From: Eubacterium sp.
GTDB taxonomy: Bacteria; Bacillota; Clostridia; Lachnospirales; Lachnospiraceae
Assembly (NCBI GenBank): GCA_017406925.1
Contig: JAFQXO010000012.1
Span: forward strand, 1 to 64,000
Length of the DNA: 64,000 nucleotides
Direction: 5' to 3'
Numbering within the stretch: position 1 is the first letter of the stretch; each line of letters begins with the position of its first letter. The notes under the pieces are model-generated. The model made no database searches and was not told the DNA's origin. It was given only the letters and a program-made list of their open reading frames with translations. The position numbers were made by a program, and so were the translations under genes. This document shows, piece by piece, positions 19,816 through 27,648 of the stretch.

Positions 19816-20700
19816 TTACTTCTTCAAATTATCGCTTCCGATAATGTTGTGAACACTCTCTGTAATCTTCTTAGCCACATATGGATCATTCATCGTATAA
19901 ATATGAATACCATCTACTCCACTTGCAACCAAATTTATTATCTGATCAATGGCGTATGAAATACCCGCATCTCTCATAGCGATAGGATCGTCGCCAAATC
20001 TCTGCAAAAGTTTAGCAAGTTTAATAGGAATACTGGCACCACACATAGATACCATTCTCTGGATCTGACTCTTGTTAGTGACTGGCATAATACCTGCCTC
20101 TAGTGGAACGTTAATTCCAGCCTTTTGCACTTGCTCATAGAACCAATAGAAATCATCATTGTTAAAAAACAACTGAGAAATTAAATGGTCTACTCCTGCA
20201 TCAACTTTCTTCTTCAAGTTTTCAATGTCAGTTTCCATATCTTCGGCTTCCTGATGTACTTCTGGGTAGCATGCACCTGAAATATGAAAGCCCATATCTT
20301 TAGACTTAATATACTCCGCCAAATCTGATGCGTGTTGAAAATCATTCTGTGTCTCTAATCCAGGTGTAATATCACCTCTCAAGGCAAGAATGTTATCCAC
20401 TTTCGCATCTTTTAGTCGTTCTAAAATTTCATCTACCATTTCTCTAGTATTATAGAGGCATGATAGATGAGCTATTGTTTCAATACCATATTCGTTTTTG
20501 ATAAGTGAGCATAGTTCGGCCGTGTCAACATTCTTGGCTCCTGAGCCACCTGCACCATAAGTGACACTGATGAAGTCAGGATTCAACTCCTTCAAATCTT
20601 TGATAGTCGAATAGATACTCTCGATTCCACTATCCTTCTTTGGAGGAAAAACCTCGAATGAGAAAACAACTTTCTCGCCGAACATTTTGGCAATGTTCAT
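19816..20700 (-). CDS. metF: 5,10-methylenetetrahydrofolate reductase
   Basis: Reduces methylene-THF to methyl-THF, the methyl donor for MetH encoded just downstream. The 294-residue flavin enzyme opens with VVFSFEVFPPKKD, has SVTYGAGGSG and the LALRGD motif, and the expected length. It starts 3 bases past gerW. No SAM or cobalamin riboswitch precedes it because the genes are packed end to end. Confidence 0.96.
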   Translation of the reverse strand: MNIAKMFGEKVVFSFEVFPPKKDSGIESIYSTIKDLKELNPDFISVTYGAGGSGAKNVDTAELCSLIKNEYGIETIAHLSCLYNTREMVDEILERLKDAKVDNILALRGDITPGLETQNDFQHASDLAEYIKSKDMGFHISGACYPEVHQEAEDMETDIENLKKKVDAGVDHLISQLFFNNDDFYWFYEQVQKAGINVPLEAGIMPVTNKSQIQRMVSMCGASIPIKLAKLLQRFGDDPIAMRDAGISYAIDQIINLVASGVDGIHIYTMNDPYVAKKITESVHNIIGSDNLKK

Positions 20701-20703
20701 AGT

Positions 20704-21084
20704 TTATGCCTCTTCCTCGAAAATCTCCTCTTTTTCTTCCTTATCATCTTTGTTTGCACCTGTCATCTCTGAAACGATATTGACGATGTCAGGAACCATA
20801 TCGAGAATCTTAGAAACGCCATCTTGATCCTTGATACTGATAAGTTTTGAAGTTCCGCCTTTTATAACCAAAACTGCGCTAGGTGTAATCTTTCCACCTA
20901 CACCGCCTGTACCATTGTCTCCCTTAGTGAAAGTTCCCACTCCCATTCCGAAAGAAACGTCTGCCATAGGCAATATAATAGTATCGCCCACCTTAATTGG
21001 CTGGCCGACTACAGACTTAGTAGTTATAAAGTGCTCCATTGCCTCTAATAAATCATCTGTTGCTCTTTTATTCTTATCTGCCAT
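20704..21084 (-). CDS. gerW: GerW/YtfJ family sporulation protein
   Basis: 126 residues matching the GerW (YtfJ) family: a helical N-terminus (DDLLEAMEHFITTKSVVG), then a glycine-rich beta domain (DTIILPMADVSFGMGVG and GVGGKITPSAVLVI). In Bacillus the protein is needed for proper spore germination. Non-sporulating relatives also keep it, so it does not prove sporulation here. It directly follows a DUF2953 (YtfI-type) gene, the same pair as in Bacillus. Confidence 0.92.
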   Translation of the reverse strand: MADKNKRATDDLLEAMEHFITTKSVVGQPIKVGDTIILPMADVSFGMGVGTFTKGDNGTGGVGGKITPSAVLVIKGGTSKLISIKDQDGVSKILDMVPDIVNIVSEMTGANKDDKEEKEEIFEEEA

Positions 21085-21093
21085 AATCTCCTC

Positions 21094-22062
21094 CTATTTT
21101 TTGGCTTCCTTGTTATCTTTTTTATCTTTATATTTTTCTTTATCTTTCTTACTCTTCTTCATGAAGTATCTAATCAACTTCATAACATCTCTATTAAGTA
21201 AAAATCTAATTACTAATAGCAGCATATGTCCCAAGAAGAAATGTCCCTTGAACATACAATCTGCATCTAATTTCTTTTCGACAAAATTTGGATATGCCTG
21301 AAACCTTTTTCTGTCGATTCCAAGTGCTGGATAAGCCATAGCCAGTCCAGCCACTGCCTGGCCAGTGACGTGCGGTTCATCAAATCCGAACTCCACACTT
21401 CCTTCCAAATGTCTAGGCAAAATATCCTTCAAAAGCTTGACGATTAATTTCTTCAAAGCTTTCATCGCCCTTTTAGATGTGGCTGACCTAAACACTCTCC
21501 GGAGCTCTGTAATATTTTTCTTTGTCTCTGTGATTGAGTCAATGCCTTTCTTCAGAGCATCTCTGATTTTCTCCAGAGTTGAAACAATCCTATCTCTTAT
21601 TCTATCAAAAATATTTCCTTTTGACTTGCTTTTTTTCTGATTTTCTTCTGAATCTTCTTCAGTGCTGTTTTCTGATTCTTCAATCAGTTCAAATAGTTCT
21701 TCACCTATTTCGTCAGTTTCTTCGTCCTTTTCATCAGACTCTTTATCCTTTTTGTCAGCATCTTCTTCCTCTTTTTTCTTATCTTTATCTTCAGACTTCT
21801 CATCGTCTGATTTAAAGAGCGACATAATCTTGATTCCGAAAATTCTGACCGCGCCATCTGTACCATTGTCATCGACACTAAAACCAACAAAAATGATTCC
21901 GAAGAGATAATGGATCCTAGCCTTCATCTCAAAGCCACTTTCCTCCGTCATCTGAAGACGTCCCTTATACATAAACGGAGAAATCAAAAGAATCACAATG
22001 ATGCCAAGAATGACCAGAAGAATTATTCCTATAATTTTTAATATAAACAGAACAACTCCCAT
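21094..22062 (-). CDS. DUF2953 (YtfI-like) membrane protein
   Basis: 322 residues: an N-terminal transmembrane helix (about 5-28), a short beta region (MKARIHYLFGIIFVGFSV), a very acidic low-complexity linker (about 88-150, rich in D, E and K) and a helical region with EGSVEFGFDEPHVTGQA typical of DUF2953, then a second hydrophobic segment near 275-290 and a lysine-rich tail. Neighbouring gerW supports a shared, probably sporulation-related role, but the molecular function is unknown. Confidence 0.8.
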   Translation of the reverse strand: MGVVLFILKIIGIILLVILGIIVILLISPFMYKGRLQMTEESGFEMKARIHYLFGIIFVGFSVDDNGTDGAVRIFGIKIMSLFKSDDEKSEDKDKKKEEEDADKKDKESDEKDEETDEIGEELFELIEESENSTEEDSEENQKKSKSKGNIFDRIRDRIVSTLEKIRDALKKGIDSITETKKNITELRRVFRSATSKRAMKALKKLIVKLLKDILPRHLEGSVEFGFDEPHVTGQAVAGLAMAYPALGIDRKRFQAYPNFVEKKLDADCMFKGHFFLGHMLLLVIRFLLNRDVMKLIRYFMKKSKKDKEKYKDKKDNKEAKK

Positions 22063-22065
22063 GCT

Positions 22066-22389
22066 TTACACTCCCATCTTCTCGAGTATAAATTGCTTAA
22101 CCGAAAGTTGTCTCGTATTCATTATGCAATCGTTCACGATAAGTTGCATTAGTTCCATCGCCTCTTCTCTTCCATTGGCTACGCCAATGACAACGATGTC
22201 ATCGGACTTCTGAAACCATTTTTGAAGCAAAATGTTGGATGGATATATCTCAAGAGTGTCGTAATCATTCTTAGGAAGCGTGAGAAGAAACTTATCTCGC
22301 ATAGTCTTCCCCGCTTTGATATCTTTTATTATTTGGTTTTTGTTTTCTAAGAGACTGTACCCTACGTACATGTCCTTATACCATTTCAT
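22066..22389 (-). CDS. Conserved hypothetical protein, MKWYKDMYVG type
   Basis: I choose the ATG at 22387-22389 (107 residues, MKWYKDMYVGYSLLE), which follows a GGGGTGG-like site; an upstream ATG at 22422 would create a 47-base overlap with the preceding gene. The protein is small and alpha/beta, with a central TLEIYPSNILLQKWF and DIVVIGVANGREEAMELM. I recall similar proteins in Lachnospiraceae next to YtfI/GerW-type genes, without known function. Confidence 0.75.
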   Translation of the reverse strand: MKWYKDMYVGYSLLENKNQIIKDIKAGKTMRDKFLLTLPKNDYDTLEIYPSNILLQKWFQKSDDIVVIGVANGREEAMELMQLIVNDCIMNTRQLSVKQFILEKMGV

Positions 22390-23776
22390 CCATGCCACCC
22401 CATTCGGAAATAATTTTGTCATAGATATCTACGCATGCAAGTTTCTCAACTGGATCGCTACATGCGCTGAGCGAATTGTATATGTAATCTTGGAGTTCTG
22501 AGACATTTCCAAACGGAAATGGTAACTCCGTAAGTGTCGCTGACATTACTGCTCTGTTAAGGAGCATATTATGAGCGTCAAAGAAAACTTGGAAATCATC
22601 CAATAGCTCCTGCTTTTCTTTCTCAAAATATTCTGTAGTTACTTTTTCCTCTGTAGGCGCTTCTAACTCTGCAAAAATACTATCTGAAGATAGTCTAGGT
22701 AATTTGTAAATCACTTCGAACTCATTGGCGAGGCCAACGCCTTCGACCTCATCTATGAGCTCTGTCTTGATGTGTTCTGTGATATCGTACTCTGATAGTT
22801 TAGGATAAAGTTTTTCCTGTATACCTTCGAGTTCTGCAAAACCAGATTCAATGTCCTCGAGACTCTTCGTCAAAACTTTTCCTATCATCAGATAGTTAGT
22901 GTCTTTCAAAATGCTGTGACAAATCTCTGTCGCATCATCTTTGTAATTACCTTTTGTATATAGAACGATTAATAAATCGTTAATGATTTTCTGAATAAAT
23001 GTGTAAACTTCTGTCTGCTCGATAATCTCATACGAGACCATCTCAACTTGCTCAACAGAATCCTTGTATTCTTCCTCAGAGATTTCTTTTAAATCCATCT
23101 CCTCAAAAGCCTTAACAACTTGTTCTAAATAAGGGAAGTTGTCTGCCATCGTATTAGATGTCTCAAGACAAGCTCCCGTTCTAATTCTATAAAGAAAACT
23201 ATCAAATACACCCTTTGACTCTTCGTGGTACTTCTCCATAGTGTCTGACAGTTCGTCTAAAAACTTAGTCTTTGAAAGTCTAACTGGAAGTTGTGCTACA
23301 ACTTCAGCAATCTTATCGTTGATTACTATTCTATCCTCATCAGAAAGAATAAACTGCATTAATTTCCTAGTTAAAGCCTCATCTATATTTTCATCTAAAG
23401 GCTTCTCATCGAATTTGTGCTCAATTCTATTGAGCGCATACTCATACATTTTTATGCGATCCACATAGATAGTTAAGTCCGCAAGCTTCTCGATAATATC
23501 TTTTCTTAAAGTCAGAACATCCTCGATGGCTTTGTCCGTATCTCTATCTTCTACGAACTCTTCCATAGCATCATTAAGAGCGTTCACCTCATCCTGAACC
23601 TTGTCATACAACATCATGTCTTGCTCGTTTCTACTCTGCAAGAAAAGTGTATAGTAATTCATCGCAAGGCGAGTCATCGCAAAACGATAATTTAATTCAG
23701 AGTACTTCTCATAATACTCAGGAAGATTCAGTTCTAAATCTTTATCTCTTAAGATTGCTTTTACAAGGCGTTCCAT
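22376..23776 (-). CDS. Uncharacterised, helical protein
   Basis: 466 residues, almost entirely helical and acidic, with no signal peptide, transmembrane segment or enzyme motif that I recognise. Leucine and glutamate spacing near 60-130 suggests coiled-coil character. Its stop codon overlaps the start of the small gene at 22389, and it starts 9 bases past the lysA-like gene. The tight overlap suggests translational coupling with its small partner. Confidence 0.7.
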   Translation of the reverse strand: MERLVKAILRDKDLELNLPEYYEKYSELNYRFAMTRLAMNYYTLFLQSRNEQDMMLYDKVQDEVNALNDAMEEFVEDRDTDKAIEDVLTLRKDIIEKLADLTIYVDRIKMYEYALNRIEHKFDEKPLDENIDEALTRKLMQFILSDEDRIVINDKIAEVVAQLPVRLSKTKFLDELSDTMEKYHEESKGVFDSFLYRIRTGACLETSNTMADNFPYLEQVVKAFEEMDLKEISEEEYKDSVEQVEMVSYEIIEQTEVYTFIQKIINDLLIVLYTKGNYKDDATEICHSILKDTNYLMIGKVLTKSLEDIESGFAELEGIQEKLYPKLSEYDITEHIKTELIDEVEGVGLANEFEVIYKLPRLSSDSIFAELEAPTEEKVTTEYFEKEKQELLDDFQVFFDAHNMLLNRAVMSATLTELPFPFGNVSELQDYIYNSLSACSDPVEKLACVDIYDKIISEWGGMDEMV

Positions 23777-23785
23777 CTATAACCT

Positions 23786-25042
23786 CTATTTCAAAATATC
23801 GCTGAAATCAAATGTAGCGAAGTAATCATCTGGCGTCTCCGCTCTTCTAATCAATTCAACCGAGCCGTCTTCTCTCAAGAGAAGTTCTGCCGAGCGAAGT
23901 CTTCCATTGTAGTTATATCCCATCGCAAAACCGTGAGCTCCCGTATCGTGAATATATAAGTAATCACCCATATCAATCTTAGGAAGTCTGCGATCCACAG
24001 CAAACTTATCATTGTTCTCACACAAAGATCCAACAACGTCATAGACATGATTAGCCTTTTCGTTTTCTTTTCCGAGCACAGTAATGTGGTGATACGAATC
24101 ATAAATTGCTGGCCGCATCAAATTGGCCGCGGTAGCGTCCACGCCGATATACTCGCGATAGATATGTTTCTCGTGGATAGCCTTAGTTATAAGTGCACCG
24201 TAAGGTCCCATCATAAATCTTCCCATCTCTGTATAAATGGCGACGTCGCCCATTCCCGCAGGTGTCAATATTTCTTCATACGCCTTGCGGACGCCCTCGC
24301 CAATCTCCATAATATCGTTAGGCTCCTGATCTGGTGAGTAAGGAATTCCAACTCCACCTGAAAGATTTACGAAACCAATGTGAACTCCACACTGATACTG
24401 AAGTTCTACTGCTAGTTTGAAAATATCTCTTGCGAGCATTGGATAATACTCGTTAGTTACTGTGTTAGATGCTAGGAAAGCGTGAATACCAAAATTCTTA
24501 ACGCCCTTCTCTTTTAATATATTAAATGCTTCAACCATCTGATGGTATGTCATACCAAACTTGGCATCGCCAGGGTTATCCATAATACCGTTGCACACTT
24601 CATAGACACCACCTGGATTATATCGACAACTAACTGTCTCAGGGATGCCACACTCCTCCTCAAGGAATTCAATGTGTGTGATATCGTCAAGGTTAATAAT
24701 GCCGCCTAGGTCGTTCGCATACTTAAACTCACCTTCAGGTGTGTCATTTGATGAGAACATAATCTCGTCATCTCTGAAGCCTAACTTATCAGCTATCATA
24801 AGTTCTGTGTATGATGAGCAATCCACTCCACATCCAGCCTCTTTCAAGAGCTTGATAATAAATGGATTAGGCTCAGCCTTCACTGCAAAGTACTCCCTAA
24901 AGCCTTTGTTCCACGCAAAAGCCTCGTTTACCTTTCTGGCATTCTCCATAAACGCCTTCTCGTCATAAATATGAAAAGGTGTAGGATAATCCTTTACTAT
25001 TTCTTCAACTTGTTCCAATGTTACAAATGGTTTTTTCTCCAT
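23786..25042 (-). CDS. lysA: Diaminopimelate decarboxylase family protein
   Basis: PLP-dependent fold-III decarboxylase predicted to convert meso-diaminopimelate to lysine. The 418-residue protein has the PLP lysine K55 in YFAVKAEPNP, the barrel glycine cluster NLSGGVGIPY, and the C-terminal beta domain. Where classic LysA has CESGD this one reads CENND, a variant I associate with a sister subfamily, so a related substrate is possible. dapA and dapB are 28 kb away in a separate operon. Confidence 0.78.
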   Translation of the reverse strand: MEKKPFVTLEQVEEIVKDYPTPFHIYDEKAFMENARKVNEAFAWNKGFREYFAVKAEPNPFIIKLLKEAGCGVDCSSYTELMIADKLGFRDDEIMFSSNDTPEGEFKYANDLGGIINLDDITHIEFLEEECGIPETVSCRYNPGGVYEVCNGIMDNPGDAKFGMTYHQMVEAFNILKEKGVKNFGIHAFLASNTVTNEYYPMLARDIFKLAVELQYQCGVHIGFVNLSGGVGIPYSPDQEPNDIMEIGEGVRKAYEEILTPAGMGDVAIYTEMGRFMMGPYGALITKAIHEKHIYREYIGVDATAANLMRPAIYDSYHHITVLGKENEKANHVYDVVGSLCENNDKFAVDRRLPKIDMGDYLYIHDTGAHGFAMGYNYNGRLRSAELLLREDGSVELIRRAETPDDYFATFDFSDILK

Positions 25043-25054
25043 TATCTATACTCC

Positions 25055-26551
25055 TTATCTGCCATAAATATCGCAAAAATATTTCAATCTGTTAACGTCA
25101 TCTTCCGTGAGCTCTCCGTCCAGCAATCTCCATCTCCAGTTCGTACCCATAGTCGATGGAATGTTGATTCGCGCAGTCGTATTCATTTTCAAAACATCCT
25201 GCAACTGGAAGATAACTAAATCTGCCACGCTCGAGTATGCCACTCTAAACAACGTGTCAACTATATACTCTATAGAAGCATGCTTGTCGCCGACATATTC
25301 TCTAACATACGAGAGGTCCCACCACTTGAGGCCTGAAAAATAACCCATAAGAGTATCGTTGTCGTGCGTTCCTCCGTAAACGACTAGATTCTTTTTATAG
25401 TTATATGGAAGGTGTTCGTTTTCACGATCACCATCAAAAGCAAATTCTAGAACCTTCATTCCAGGATATCCCGCCTGGTCCATCAACCTAACTGCTTCTG
25501 GCATCTCGATGCCGAGGTCCTCGGCAATGATTTTCTTATCGCCTATAGCCTCTTGGAAGACCTTAATCAGTTTCTTTCCAGGACCCTTGTGGTATTCACC
25601 ACCTAGAGCGTCTGGATCTTCTGGCGGAATCGCATAGTATTTAACTATTCCAAGGAAATGATCGATTCGAATGACATCATAAATTTTTGCGGAGTATTCC
25701 ATTCTCTTTCTCCACCAAGCGAAGTCATCTTTCTCCATCTCATCCCAATCATATAAAGGATTTCCCCAGCGTTGTCCGAGTTCTGAGAAACTATCTGCAG
25801 GAACTCCTGCAACAGCCTCAGGTCGCAAATCTTTGTCTAACTGATACTGTTTCGTATTAGTCCAAACGTCTGCTGAGTCCATAGCCATATAAAGCGGAAT
25901 GTCGCCGATAATCTGGATGCCTTTCTCATTGGCGTAAGCCTTTAGCTTAGTCCACTGCTCGTAGAACTTAAACTGAATGAAGCCATGGAAAGCAATATCC
26001 TCAGCCAACTCTTTCTTGAGTCTGGTGATAGCTGTTCGTTTTCTGAACTTTATATCATCATCCCAGTTTTGCCAGGAAATGTTTTCGTATTTATGCTTGC
26101 ACGCAAAGTACAAAGAATAATCGTCTAACCAGAATTTGTTTTCTTTTACAAACTCCTTGTACTCTTTAGTTTCAGCGTGCTTAGATTTCATAAAAGCTTT
26201 TCTGAGCACCTTGAATCTAGAGCGATACTGAAGTCCGTAGTCGACTTGCGCATCCTCCATATTCCACTTAAAGCGCTTAACATATTTTTCAGTTATAAGC
26301 CCTTCTTCAATCAACATATCTAAGTCGATGAAGTAATGGTTGCCAGCGAATGCTGAGAATGATGCGTATGGACTGTCACCGTAACTCGTAGGTCCCAGTG
26401 GCAGTACCTGCCAATACTTCTGACCGGCGTTCGCCAATTGATCTACGAAATCATAGGCAGCCTGTCCGAACGTTCCGATTCCATATGGAGATGGAAGGCT
26501 CGATACTGGCATCAATATTCCTGCACTTCGCTCAAAAGCTTTCTGTTTCAT
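25055..26551 (-). CDS. malQ: 4-alpha-glucanotransferase (amylomaltase)
   Basis: GH77 enzyme that transfers maltooligosaccharide segments during starch or glycogen metabolism. The 498-residue length is usual. Visible family signatures are QVLPLGPTSYGDSPY (about 48-62), the nucleophile region RIDHFLG, the acid/base region AEDLG and the transition-state aspartate in GTHDNDT. It is cytosolic, with no signal peptide. No glycogen synthesis or maltose transport gene adjoins it. Confidence 0.96.
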   Translation of the reverse strand: MKQKAFERSAGILMPVSSLPSPYGIGTFGQAAYDFVDQLANAGQKYWQVLPLGPTSYGDSPYASFSAFAGNHYFIDLDMLIEEGLITEKYVKRFKWNMEDAQVDYGLQYRSRFKVLRKAFMKSKHAETKEYKEFVKENKFWLDDYSLYFACKHKYENISWQNWDDDIKFRKRTAITRLKKELAEDIAFHGFIQFKFYEQWTKLKAYANEKGIQIIGDIPLYMAMDSADVWTNTKQYQLDKDLRPEAVAGVPADSFSELGQRWGNPLYDWDEMEKDDFAWWRKRMEYSAKIYDVIRIDHFLGIVKYYAIPPEDPDALGGEYHKGPGKKLIKVFQEAIGDKKIIAEDLGIEMPEAVRLMDQAGYPGMKVLEFAFDGDRENEHLPYNYKKNLVVYGGTHDNDTLMGYFSGLKWWDLSYVREYVGDKHASIEYIVDTLFRVAYSSVADLVIFQLQDVLKMNTTARINIPSTMGTNWRWRLLDGELTEDDVNRLKYFCDIYGR

Positions 26552-26566
26552 ATTACTCTCTCTTTA

Positions 26567-27496
26567 TTAACTATGAGTATGTGTGAAGAGATGATCTTCA
26601 CAATACTCTTTGTTATCACTACATTTTGAACAATATCTAAATGTCAAATTTGGATTGTCCAATTCTGTTCTTCCGCAGACATAGCACTTGTGTCTCGCAC
26701 CACCTGCATACTTCGCCATATCTTGATCGTGCTGCGCCTTCTTAACTGACTGTTTGTATCTCTTTCTCTGTGCTTTCTGCTGTGGGTTCAATCTGATAGT
26801 TTTTCTCTTTGTAAAGAAATATAGTAAGAAGTTCAAAAGTGAAACCACAATCATCACAGAAACGACTATACCTATAAGAGCATCCATACTGAATGCTTTT
26901 GCCACATCGATAAGCATAAATGCTCCATAAACGATTCCTAGCCATTTCACTCTAACTGGAATAATGAAATAAAGCATAAGTTGCATATCTGGATATGTGG
27001 CAGCAAACGCCAAGAATATCGACATATTTATATAATATGTACTCGTGTATCCTCCAACTAATTCGCCAAGCACTTCATTGATGTCACCTGATGACTGAGA
27101 TATCATTTCTGCAGGCAATATAGATGGATTGTTCTTCGCAATAATCACTAGCACAAAATACAAAATCATAGCGCCTATAACTGTGAAAATGAATCCCAAA
27201 AATAGATAGACGTTATATCTGTAAGCGCCCCATGTCTTCTCAAGTGAACGACCAAGCGAATAATAGAGAATCAGCATAATTATCGTGAAGATTCCTAGCG
27301 TCTGTGGCGCCGACAAAATCCACGTAAATATACGCCAAACCTGACCTTTCATAATGAGGTATGGATCAAATGTGATATATGAATAAATGGTAGGATTGAT
27401 GTACATCAAAATGTAACCAATCACGTACCCTATAATCAAATATAATGTTAAGTTTTTAATCGCGTACTTTCCGAATTTACGCTCAAATTTAGACAT
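26567..27496 (-). CDS. Rhomboid-like membrane protein, probably not a protease
   Basis: 309 residues with about six transmembrane segments (from residue 17 to 232) laid out as in rhomboid-type proteins, including the loop WRIFTWILSAP and a segment FAATYPDMQLMLYF that corresponds to the region after the catalytic serine in active rhomboids. The GxSG motif is absent, so proteolysis is unlikely. The cytoplasmic tail (about 265-309) holds CYVCGR and CSKC plus further Cys/His, a probable zinc ribbon. It is the first gene of the long minus-strand run and has a consensus promoter. Confidence 0.75.
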   Translation of the reverse strand: MSKFERKFGKYAIKNLTLYLIIGYVIGYILMYINPTIYSYITFDPYLIMKGQVWRIFTWILSAPQTLGIFTIIMLILYYSLGRSLEKTWGAYRYNVYLFLGFIFTVIGAMILYFVLVIIAKNNPSILPAEMISQSSGDINEVLGELVGGYTSTYYINMSIFLAFAATYPDMQLMLYFIIPVRVKWLGIVYGAFMLIDVAKAFSMDALIGIVVSVMIVVSLLNFLLYFFTKRKTIRLNPQQKAQRKRYKQSVKKAQHDQDMAKYAGGARHKCYVCGRTELDNPNLTFRYCSKCSDNKEYCEDHLFTHTHS

Positions 27497-27530
27497 TCTA
27501 ATGCCCTCCTATCATAATAAGCCAACTTAA

Positions 27531-27559
27531 AGTATAAATTCTACCATTTACTTTGTCAA
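27531..27559 (-). promoter_or_regulatory. Promoter of the rhomboid-to-metH run
   Basis: Minus-strand TTGACA (27554-27559) and TATACT (27531-27536), 17-bp spacer, about 35 bases before the rhomboid-like start codon. Confidence 0.85.
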
Positions 27560-27564
27560 ACTAG

Positions 27565-27593
27565 TTGAGTTATTTCCCTTCTTATATTATAAT
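27565..27593 (+). promoter_or_regulatory. Promoter of the activase gene
   Basis: Plus-strand TTGAGT (27565-27570) and TATAAT (27588-27593), 17-bp spacer. It is back-to-back with the minus-strand promoter, only 5 bp apart at the -35 ends, so binding at one could affect the other. Confidence 0.8.
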
Positions 27594-27648
27594 ATGTTTC
27601 GTTTACGATATAGTATGCACAAGACATGTGAGGAATTGGTGAACAGAT

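Noticed and set aside
20701..21093. Possible cobalamin or SAM riboswitch for metF-metH
   Set aside because: The gaps are 3-9 bases and coding sequence is continuous; there is no room.
21365..21910. Serine/phenylalanine-rich plus-strand ORFs opposite the DUF2953 gene
   Set aside because: They are the reverse reading of the acidic lysine/glutamate linker, hence the low complexity.
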